DNA of 64,000 nt from Bog-756 sp963829235 (GTDB taxonomy: Bacteria; Actinomycetota; Acidimicrobiia; Acidimicrobiales; RAAP-2): the NCBI GenBank assembly GCA_963829235.1, contig CAWHIF010000004.1, positions 62,001 to 126,000 on the forward strand, written 5' to 3'. The notes under the pieces were generated by a model. That model made no database searches. It saw nothing but the letters and a program-made list of their open reading frames with translations, and was not told the origin of the DNA. Made by a program: the position numbers and the translations under genes. The stretch's first letter is position 1. Every line of letters starts with the position of its first letter. Positions 41,802-49,053 of this stretch are shown here, in pieces.

Positions 41802-43457
41802 TCAACCCGGTGAGACCGGCGTCCGCCTCACTCCGAGGAGCTCGCGCGCGTGGCGTCGGGCCGATGCGCTGTCCGGACTGCCCGACAACATCCGGCTGAG
41901 CTCGACGACCCGGCCGTCGGTGTCGAGCACCTCCACCTCGGTGCGGGTGCGACCGGAGTGCTCGGACTTCCGCACCTCCACCTGCTGGTCGGCCTGCGCC
42001 GCCACCTGGGCCAGGTGGGTCACCACGAGGACCTGGGCGTGGCGCCCGAGGTCGGCCAGCGCGGAACCGACTGCGGTGGCGGCGGCACCACCGACCCCGG
42101 CATCGACCTCGTCGAACACCATCACCCCCTGACTGTCGGTGATGGCCAGGCGGATGGCCAGCATGGTCCGCGCCAGCTCGCCACCGGACGCCGCCTTGGC
42201 CAGTGGCTGGAGCGGTTCGCCGGCATTGGCCCCGAGGAGGAAGCTCACCCGGTCGGCCGGACCGTCGCCGTCGACGGTGATCGAGAACCGTGCCGACGGC
42301 ATGGCCAGCTCGCGCAGCGCGGCCTGGATCTGGCCGGCCATGCGCGGGGCGGCCCCCCTCCGGGCCGAGGCCACCTCGACCTCGGCCGCGGCCAACACGG
42401 CACGGGCATCGGCCATCTCTGCGTCGAGGACCACGGCCCGCCGCTCCTGGAGCTCGATGCCGGCCAGTCGTCGGCGCGCGCCGGCCGCGAAGGCCAGCAC
42501 CTCACCGAGGTCGGCCCCGTACTTGCGCTCGAGCTCGTGGAGCAGCTGGCGACGTGAGCGGACCTCCTCCAGGCGCTCGGGATCGTCCTCCCAGGTCTCC
42601 ACCACGGAACGGAGGTCCGTGCTCAGATCGGACACGTCGGCCATGGCCGACCGGAGGCGGGACTCGAAGGCGGCCAGCGGTGCCCGACCGGCCAGGACGC
42701 GGGTGGCTTCGGCCAGCCGGTCGAGCGCGCTGGCATCCTCCATGCCCGAGAGCGAGGCCAGGGCCTCGGCGGCCGCGTTGCGGTACGACGACGCCGCGGC
42801 CAGCCGATCCTCTTCCACCTCGAGCCGACCGTCCTCGCCCTCGTCCTCGATGGCCGCCGCGTCGATCTCGTCCAGTTGGTACCGCAGCAGGTCCGCTTCC
42901 CGGGCCCGCTGCCGGGCGTCGCCCCCGAGGTCGGCCGACTCGTCGCCCAACCGGCGCACCTGGAGACGGGCCGACTCGAGGGTGCTCAGGTCGATGTCCC
43001 CGAAGGCATCCAGCGCCGCGCGTTGGGCGTCGGTGTGGACCAGGGACCGGTGCTGGTGTTGCCCGTGGAGCTCGATCAGGCCGGAAGCGGCCTCCGACAG
43101 TGCTCCGATCGACGCCATGCGTCCGTCGATCCACGCCTTCGAGCGACCACCGCGGACCACGGATCTGGCCAGCAGGATCTCTTCGCCGTCGGTCCCGTCC
43201 CCGCCGATCCCCTCGCCGATGTCACCCGTCCCCGGCGGGCCGGCGAACCGGCCCTCCACGATGGCCTCTTCTGCACCCGCCCGCACGACCGCCGGATCGG
43301 CCCGGCCGCCGAGGAGGAGCCCGATGGCCTCGACCAGCAGGGTCTTCCCGGCACCCGTCTCACCGGTGAGGGCGGTCGTCCCGCCGCGGAACGACACGGT
43401 GACGTCGTCGATGACCCCGAGATTGCGGACCCGGAGCTCGAGGAGGGTGGCGCGCAC
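41802..43457 (-). CDS. recN: DNA repair protein RecN
   Basis: RecN is an SMC-like ATPase used in double-strand break repair. The 551-residue product has Walker A GETGAGKTLLVEAIG, a long coiled-coil middle (residues about 150-370), the signature KAASGGELARTM and Walker B VMVFDEVDAGVGG. GTG 43457 starts 14 nt after the nadK stop. The order tlyA-nadK-recN is conserved in actinobacteria. No LexA box was seen directly upstream, so SOS control, if any, acts further up the operon. Confidence 0.96.
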   Translation of the reverse strand: MRATLLELRVRNLGVIDDVTVSFRGGTTALTGETGAGKTLLVEAIGLLLGGRADPAVVRAGAEEAIVEGRFAGPPGTGDIGEGIGGDGTDGEEILLARSVVRGGRSKAWIDGRMASIGALSEAASGLIELHGQHQHRSLVHTDAQRAALDAFGDIDLSTLESARLQVRRLGDESADLGGDARQRAREADLLRYQLDEIDAAAIEDEGEDGRLEVEEDRLAAASSYRNAAAEALASLSGMEDASALDRLAEATRVLAGRAPLAAFESRLRSAMADVSDLSTDLRSVVETWEDDPERLEEVRSRRQLLHELERKYGADLGEVLAFAAGARRRLAGIELQERRAVVLDAEMADARAVLAAAEVEVASARRGAAPRMAGQIQAALRELAMPSARFSITVDGDGPADRVSFLLGANAGEPLQPLAKAASGGELARTMLAIRLAITDSQGVMVFDEVDAGVGGAAATAVGSALADLGRHAQVLVVTHLAQVAAQADQQVEVRKSEHSGRTRTEVEVLDTDGRVVELSRMLSGSPDSASARRHARELLGVRRTPVSPG

Positions 43458-43471
43458 CTGCGTCCGCGACC

Positions 43472-44295
43472 CTACCGGTCGGCCAAGTGGAACTTGGCCC
43501 GCAGGATGGCATGGAAGTCCCGGGTCCCGAATGTGACCAGACGTGCCGGTTGATCGCCCTCGCGGCAGTCGACGGTGGCCCCCGGCTCGAGCGTGCTCAC
43601 GGTGACACCGTCGACGACGAGGACGGCGGGTCGGGGCTCGAGCACCTCGAGCCGCAGGCGCTCCATGGGGTCGAGCACGAGCGGGCGGTCGAAGAGCATG
43701 TGGGGCGAGACCGGGGTCACCACGATGGCGCGCAGGCGGGGGAGAGCACGGGGCCCCGGGCCGAGAGGTTGTAGGCGGTCGAACCGGTGGGTGTCGACAC
43801 CAGGAGCCCGTCGGCGGCATAGGTGACGAAGGGCCGGTCGTCGATCAGCGTGGCCACGCGGACCGTGTGCCCGGGCACCGTCTTCTCGACAGTGGCCTCG
43901 TTGAGGGCCGTTCGCCGGGTCACCGGCTGCCCATCGGATCCCGAGACGACCACCTCGAGGGTCATCCGCTCCTCCACCTGATGGGTGCCGCCCAGGAAGG
44001 CGGCCAGCGCACTCTCGAGGTCCTTCGGCTCGACCTGGGTGAGATAGCCGAGGCGGCCGATGTTGACACCGAGGACGGGGACGCCGGTATCGAGGGCGGC
44101 GACCACCGCCCGGAGCAGGGTGCCGTCGCCCCCCAGGCTGACCAGGAGATCGGCTCCGTCGATGGACACCGAGCCGTCGGGCTGCAGGGCGGAGATCGAC
44201 CGGTGGCCCCGGTCGGTCAGCCACCTGGTGGCGCGCTCGGCCAGCGCCACGGCCTCCGGGCGATCGGGGTGGGTATAGAAGGCGATCGTCGCCAT
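43472..44295 (-). pseudogene. nadK: NAD kinase with a frameshift
   Basis: The first part (ATG 44295 on) reads MATIAFYTHPDRPEAVALAE, the catalytic LVSLGGDGTLLRA, GVNIGRLGYL, ALNEATVE and STPTGSTAYNLSARGPVLSP. It then runs into a TGA at 43717. The rest (LRAIVVTPVSPHMLFDRPLV to FHLADR) continues in another frame down to 43472. One extra base in the C5 run of the coding strand (G5 at 43738-43742 on top) restores a normal protein of about 274 residues. NAD kinase is essential, so a sequencing indel is the simplest explanation. Ribosomal frameshifting or a second copy elsewhere are alternatives. Confidence 0.9.
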
Positions 44296-44302
44296 GTGCC
44301 GC

Positions 44303-45112
44303 CTACCCTCTCGACCCGGGGGTGTGGGCTTCGGCCACGGCGTCGTCGACCATGGCCGCGAGCTCCCGTCGGGCCAGCCGGTGTCGGGCGACGGGCACCG
44401 CCGGCGTCCGGGCGTGGATGAGGAATTCGATGTTGCCGGCGGGCCCGGTGATCGGTGAGGGCATGACCCCCATGATGACTGCTCCGGCGGCGTCGAGTGC
44501 GCCCGACACCTCGCCCAGCGTCCGGCGGTGGACCTCGGGGTCCCGGATGACGCCCCGGCCCCGGGAGGCCTCGGCCCGCCCCGCTTCGAATTGGGGCTTG
44601 ACCAGGATGACCACCGGTGCACCCGGTCGGGCCACCTCACCCACCAGCACGGGGACGGCCCGGGTCACCGAGATGAACGAGAGGTCGGCAGTCACCAGGC
44701 CGACCGGGCTTCCGACCGTGGACAGGGACACGTCGCGGATATCCAGGCGTTCGAGGTTGGTCACCCGGCCGTCCCGCCGGAGCCGCTCGTGGAGCTGGCC
44801 GTGGCCCACGTCGACGGCGATGACCGAGTCGGCGCCGGCCTGCAACAGGCAGTCGGTGAAACCGCCGGTGGAGGCACCCGCATCCAGAGCCCGGAGGCCG
44901 GCCGGGTCGATGGCGAACCGCACCAGCGCGGCGTGCAGCTTCTCCCCTGCCCGGCTGACGAACCGCTTGGGCGGGCCGGACAACTCGATGGGCTCGCCTG
45001 CTGCCACCAGGCGGGCCGGCTTGTCGGCCACCGAGCCGGACACCAGCACCACTCCCTGCTGGATGAGCGCCGCCGCCTGCGGTCGACTCTCGACCAGGCC
45101 CCGTTCGACCAT
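44303..45112 (-). CDS. tlyA: TlyA-family rRNA 2'-O-methyltransferase
   Basis: TlyA methylates 16S C1409 and 23S C1920 (E. coli numbering) in mycobacteria, which sensitises ribosomes to capreomycin. The 269-residue product has an N-terminal S4 domain (LVESRPQAAALIQQGVVLVSG) and a Rossmann methyltransferase (RALDAGASTGGFTDCLLQAGA, VTADLSFISV, ILVKPQFEAGR). ATG 45112 leaves the S4 domain starting almost at once; residues just upstream in frame also look S4-like but offer no ATG, GTG or TTG. Confidence 0.92.
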   Translation of the reverse strand: MVERGLVESRPQAAALIQQGVVLVSGSVADKPARLVAAGEPIELSGPPKRFVSRAGEKLHAALVRFAIDPAGLRALDAGASTGGFTDCLLQAGADSVIAVDVGHGQLHERLRRDGRVTNLERLDIRDVSLSTVGSPVGLVTADLSFISVTRAVPVLVGEVARPGAPVVILVKPQFEAGRAEASRGRGVIRDPEVHRRTLGEVSGALDAAGAVIMGVMPSPITGPAGNIEFLIHARTPAVPVARHRLARRELAAMVDDAVAEAHTPGSRG

Positions 45113-45144
45113 GGCCCGATCGAGGCGACGCCGTGTCGGCCCGG

Positions 45145-45681
45145 TCAGCCTTCCGACCCGGTGCCGGCGGACTTGGCCGACTTCTTCGCCGGGGCCTTCT
45201 TCGCCACCGACTTCTTCGCCACCGACTTCTTCGCCACCGCCTTCTTCGACACCGCCTTCTTCGCGGCCGCCTTCTTGCCGGCCGACTTCTTCGCCGCCGC
45301 CTTCTTCGCCGCCGCCTTCTTCGCCGGGGCCTTCTTCGCCGTCTTCTTGCCGGCCGACTTCTTGGCGGTGGCCGTGGCCGCCTTGCCGGCGTCCGCCGTC
45401 TTGGAGAGGAGCAGTGCCACCTGCTTGGCCAGCTCCTCCACACTGGTGATGCCCATGCTGTCGAGTTGGGTCACCACCTCGCGGCGCACCTGGGAGACGA
45501 GGGCCTCGCGGGACTTGCGAGTGCGTTCGATGAGCTCGTCGACCTTGGCCCGGGCGTCGCCGCTCTGGAACTCACCACTCTGGACGAGCTCTTGTACGAG
45601 CTCCTCGGCGCGGGCCCGGGTCATGGTGGTGAAGGCGATACCTGCGTCGAGATACCGCTGGAACGCGTCCTTGTTGACCAT
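45145..45681 (-). CDS. Protein with histone-H1-like Lys/Ala tail
   Basis: The 178-residue product has an N-terminal helical part (1-100) with DAFQRYLDAGIAFTTMTRAR and RKSREALVSQVRREVVTQLD, which resembles phasin-like or PhaI/PhaF regulators. Residues 105-178 are made of AKKAAAKK, AKKSVAKK and similar units, as in bacterial H1-like and mycobacterial HupB tails. It probably binds nucleic acid, but the specific role is unknown. A TAGGGT -10 box lies 6 nt before the ATG. The gap to tlyA is 32 bp. Confidence 0.75.
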   Translation of the reverse strand: MVNKDAFQRYLDAGIAFTTMTRARAEELVQELVQSGEFQSGDARAKVDELIERTRKSREALVSQVRREVVTQLDSMGITSVEELAKQVALLLSKTADAGKAATATAKKSAGKKTAKKAPAKKAAAKKAAAKKSAGKKAAAKKAVSKKAVAKKSVAKKSVAKKAPAKKSAKSAGTGSEG

Positions 45682-45687
45682 CGGCCC

Positions 45688-45693
45688 ACCCTA
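45688..45693 (-). promoter_or_regulatory. Putative -10 box (TAGGGT) of H1-like gene
   Basis: TAGGGT on the minus strand ends 6 nt before ATG 45681, a leaderless arrangement. It may drive the downstream tlyA-nadK-recN genes too. Confidence 0.4.
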
Positions 45694-45759
45694 CCTGGCG
45701 TGCATGCCGGCAGAAAGGGGCTTCTGGAGCCTCGCGCTCCGTCGGCCCGACCGGTCGGT

Positions 45760-46575
45760 TCAGCCGAGGACCGAGCGGACCAGCGTGGCGAAGTCGGGAT
45801 ACCGCACGGCCACGGGCACGTCGAAGCCGCCGGTACCGGCGGCGGTCACGCCGGAATCGACCAGGCCGAACGGGATCCGCAGGCGCTGTGCCAGCTTGCC
45901 GTCGGTGCGCGGCTGGTCACCGATCATCACCACCGACCCGTCCCCGTCGGTGAAACCGAACCTGGACTTCATCAACGCGGCCATGGGTGCGTGGGGCTTG
46001 CCCGCGATCTCCGGGCCCACACCGGACGCCGTCGCCACTGCGGCCAGCAGCGCCCCGGCCCCGGGCATCAGCCCCGCGGGCGTGGGATGGGTCGGATCCT
46101 CGTTGGTGGCCACCAACCGTTGCGACGAACGGGCCACCGTCGCCGTGGCGGCCAGCATGTCGAAGTCGAACGACCGGGTCCAGCCGACCACGGCGGCCTC
46201 GGCCCGGTCACCGTCGGCGACAGCGACGCCGCGGGCGTCCAGTGCCTCGAGCACCCCGGCCTCGGCCAGCACCTTGACCGACTGCCCGGGCTGGAGGAGC
46301 GAGGCTGCGGCACCGGCCGAGCTGATCAGGTCGGCCGGTGCCGAGGTCACCCCGAGGGCGTCCAGGCGGGCCAGCAGCTCAGCGGTGGTCGGGGCCGAGT
46401 TGTTGGTGGCGAAGACGACCCGAACTCCCCGCGACCGCAGTGAGGCGATCGCCTCGCGGACGTCGCCGATGGGCTCGCCTGACAGCCAGACGACACCGTC
46501 GAGGTCGACGATCCACAGCGTCGCCGCCGCGAACGCGGCTGCGGAGGCCGGCCGGACGGACTCCGGGCGGTTCAT
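45760..46575 (-). CDS. HAD-superfamily phosphatase, NagD-like
   Basis: The 271-residue product is a class IIA HAD hydrolase. Motif I is WIVDLDGVVW (nucleophile Asp), motif II VVFATNNSA, the lid domain lies in the middle, and motif III/IV are EIAGKPHAPM and VMIGDQPRTDGKLA. NagD-type enzymes dephosphorylate nucleotides or sugar phosphates. M. tuberculosis Rv1692, at the equivalent position, is a glycerol-3-phosphate phosphatase, so that activity is a reasonable guess. ATG 46575 overlaps the desaturase stop as ATGA. Confidence 0.88.
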   Translation of the reverse strand: MNRPESVRPASAAAFAAATLWIVDLDGVVWLSGEPIGDVREAIASLRSRGVRVVFATNNSAPTTAELLARLDALGVTSAPADLISSAGAAASLLQPGQSVKVLAEAGVLEALDARGVAVADGDRAEAAVVGWTRSFDFDMLAATATVARSSQRLVATNEDPTHPTPAGLMPGAGALLAAVATASGVGPEIAGKPHAPMAALMKSRFGFTDGDGSVVMIGDQPRTDGKLAQRLRIPFGLVDSGVTAAGTGGFDVPVAVRYPDFATLVRSVLG

Positions 46576-47777
46576 TCGGTGGAGCGGTCGGGAGATCCCT
46601 GCTCGTGCGAGGTCACCCGGGGTGACTTCCGCGTCCGGCGGGTGGAGGCGGCCAGTTGGTCGGCCGACTCGAGCACCCGGGAGATCAGCCCCGACAGATG
46701 GGAGAGGGGTTCACCCGGTTCCGCCGGTCGGTCCACGGCCGCAGTCGGTTCGGCCGATGCGGGAACGGTGGGCGTGGTGGGCACGGTGGCGTCGTGTGAC
46801 TCGGCTGAAGGGGCCATCGGTCGGGCGCTCAGATCGGCGATGCGCTCGCCGGTCACCTTGGCCGCCCGCTCCCAGTAGGAGCGGAACATCCCGATGTCGA
46901 AGGCGCCGTCCCGTACCCGGGCCTGGTCGAGCAGGCGGGCGGGAGGGTCCTTCAGGTCGTGGACGATGCGCAGGGCGGAGAGGCAGCGGAGCGCGTACCA
47001 GGTGGGATCGATTTCCCACCAGGTGAAACCCTGTCGAGCCGAGGCGGGCAGGTAGTGGTGGTTGTTGTGCCAGCCCTCGCCTCCGGTGATCACGGCGATG
47101 ATCATCGAGTTGCGGCTGGTGTCCGGGGTGGCGAAGCGGCGCCGTCCCATGAGATGAGCCATGGAATTGACCAGGAACGTACCGTGCCAGAGCAGGACGG
47201 TGGACAGGAAGAACCCGATGAACAGGCCACCCCAACCCCCGACGAGGAAGCAGGCGATGGCCAGGAGCCACGGACCGATCCAGGACGTGCGCTCGACCAG
47301 CCGGAGCTCGGGACAGGCGGCGAAGTCCTTGATCGCGCCCAGGTCGGTGTCCTTGTACTTGGTCGACAGGATCCAGCCCACGTGGCTCCACCAGAACCCG
47401 TCGCGGGGAGAGTGGACATCCTCGTCGAGGTCGGTGAAGCGGTGATGGAGCCGGTGGTGGCTGGCCCACCACAGGGGGCCCTTCTGCAACGCGGTGGTCC
47501 CCCCGAAGGCCATGAGGAATTGGGCCGGCCGGCTCATGCGGTAGCTGCGGTGGGAGAAGTACCGGTGGTAGCCGGCGGTGATGAAGAACATCCGGCTCAG
47601 GTACAACACGGCGCACAGCGCCCAGTCCTGCCAGGTGACCACTACGAAGAACGCGCCCAGCGGGACGAGATGGGCCACGAAGAACGGGATGGCCGCCACC
47701 CAGTCGGTCCTGTCGACGGACCCGTCCACCGGATCGGGGTTCGAGGTGCCTGTCGGCACGGTGACGGCTCCGGTCAT
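46572..47777 (-). CDS. Acyl-CoA delta-9 fatty acid desaturase
   Basis: The 401-residue membrane enzyme has the three His boxes that bind the diiron centre: HRYFSH, HHRLHH and EGWHNNHH. Four helices (VAAIPFFVAHLVPLGAFFVV and others) frame them. The last 90 residues are a Pro/Ala/Ser-rich tail of low complexity. It inserts a cis double bond into saturated acyl chains, tuning membrane fluidity. Electron donor genes are not adjacent. It is cotranslated with the HAD gene. Confidence 0.93.
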   Translation of the reverse strand: MTGAVTVPTGTSNPDPVDGSVDRTDWVAAIPFFVAHLVPLGAFFVVVTWQDWALCAVLYLSRMFFITAGYHRYFSHRSYRMSRPAQFLMAFGGTTALQKGPLWWASHHRLHHRFTDLDEDVHSPRDGFWWSHVGWILSTKYKDTDLGAIKDFAACPELRLVERTSWIGPWLLAIACFLVGGWGGLFIGFFLSTVLLWHGTFLVNSMAHLMGRRRFATPDTSRNSMIIAVITGGEGWHNNHHYLPASARQGFTWWEIDPTWYALRCLSALRIVHDLKDPPARLLDQARVRDGAFDIGMFRSYWERAAKVTGERIADLSARPMAPSAESHDATVPTTPTVPASAEPTAAVDRPAEPGEPLSHLSGLISRVLESADQLAASTRRTRKSPRVTSHEQGSPDRSTE

Positions 47778-47873
47778 GGGCGAACGCTGCCGCCAACCGA
47801 CGACAACGCGCCCATGGTACCCGAACGGTCGGAGGCGGTGGCCTGACGATGGAGGGTTCCGGCGGCCGGGCCC

Positions 47874-48944
47874 TCACCCGGGGACGTAGAGGTCTCCGTT
47901 GGATCCCTTGGTCACCGAGATCGTGGTGAGTCCTCGGGTGGCCGGCCCTCTGATCACATCGCCGGTGCCGGCGTCGAATTCCGAGCCGTGGCACGGGCAG
48001 GCGATGAGTTGTGCGGAACGCTGGTAGGCCACCGTGCATCCGGCGTGGGGGCAGACGGCGTCGAAGGCGACGAAGTCGCCGGCCGTCCGCTGGACGACGA
48101 GCGACGGATCGCCGGAGGCCGGATCGGTGAAGGTGGCCGATCCGCCGACCGGAACACCCGATGACGGGCCGATGGCGGTGCCCGACGGTGCCGCGCCGGT
48201 GGTGGTCGGGCTCCCAGAGGTGGCGCCGGTGGTCGGAGTGGCCGGGGTCGCGGTGGTCGGAGTGGCGGAAAGCGGCTTCGACCCGCCGCCACCGGAGGTG
48301 GATGTGCCGCCGACAATCCGCCCGACGGCGGCGGTGACCCCGCCGGTCACCACGACGAACGCGGCCACCAGACCGGTGACCGCACCGGCCGACAGGACCG
48401 CCCGCCGGGGCAGGGCGCCGGGTCGAGCCGGCCGACCCGATCGTCGCTCGGCCAGCCAGGTGTCCACTGCGGGAGCCCCGGCTGCGCCGGCCAGGGCCAG
48501 CGGGGTCCAGGCGAAGAAGAAGACGATGTCGGAGCCGGTGAAGTAGGGGGACGAGTGGAAGCTCACGGTGAGGAACAGCCCGAAGGACAGGGCCATGCCC
48601 GCCACCGCGGCCACCCGCATCAACAGGCCCACCAGCACCCCCACCCCGATGGCCACCTCGCCGAAGGCGATGACCAGGCCGACGGCCGAGGAGATGGGCA
48701 CCAGGTGGCTGATCAGCAGGTGGATGGGGCTGGAGCGGGCGGCGCCGACCAGCTGGGCGTGGATCGACGTCGGGCTGGTGCCGTCGAGGAACTGCGGATT
48801 GGCCAACTTCTGGAGGCCGGCGTAGAAGAAGGTGATCCCGAGGAACAGCCTGAGGGGCACGAGGAACCAGCCGGTGGCCACCGTCCCGTCCCGTCCGGTG
48901 ACCGACCACATGTTCTCCGGGATGTCGGCGGGTCCTCCGCTCAC
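47874..48944 (-). CDS. DoxX membrane domain fused to Rieske [2Fe-2S] domain
   Basis: The 356-residue product has a DoxX/DoxD-type four-helix unit (residues 22-155, LRLFLGITFFYAGLQKLANP). A fifth helix follows near 184-206, then a Gly/Thr/Pro-rich linker (210-262) and a Rieske domain. Rieske ligands are C298, H300 (CPHAGC) and C316, H319 (CPCHGS). Orientation suggests the Rieske part lies outside the membrane. DoxX is found in thiosulfate:quinone oxidoreductase and in membrane redox complexes, so quinone-linked electron transfer is a fair inference. GAGGGAA lies 6 nt before GTG 48944. Confidence 0.88.
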   Translation of the reverse strand: MSGGPADIPENMWSVTGRDGTVATGWFLVPLRLFLGITFFYAGLQKLANPQFLDGTSPTSIHAQLVGAARSSPIHLLISHLVPISSAVGLVIAFGEVAIGVGVLVGLLMRVAAVAGMALSFGLFLTVSFHSSPYFTGSDIVFFFAWTPLALAGAAGAPAVDTWLAERRSGRPARPGALPRRAVLSAGAVTGLVAAFVVVTGGVTAAVGRIVGGTSTSGGGGSKPLSATPTTATPATPTTGATSGSPTTTGAAPSGTAIGPSSGVPVGGSATFTDPASGDPSLVVQRTAGDFVAFDAVCPHAGCTVAYQRSAQLIACPCHGSEFDAGTGDVIRGPATRGLTTISVTKGSNGDLYVPG

Positions 48945-49053
48945 CGTGCTTCCCTCATGTCCGGGCACGTTACTGGTTACGTCGTACGAAGAGACATCGT
49001 TCAAATCGGCCTCCTGGGCCGTCACCACGGTGACGGCGTGCCAGCATGGGCGG

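Noticed and set aside
40513..42132. A 539-codon plus-strand frame opposite pyrG
   Set aside because: PyrG on the minus strand has every catalytic motif; the plus frame is antisense GC-rich noise.
45113..45150. A CTG start for tlyA upstream of ATG 45112
   Set aside because: The upstream in-frame residues look S4-like, but CTG starts are rare and there is no ribosome site; noted only.
45133..46443. A 436-codon plus-strand frame
   Set aside because: It is antisense to the H1-like and HAD genes, and the Leu/Arg-rich run reflects the Lys/Ala codons of the tail.
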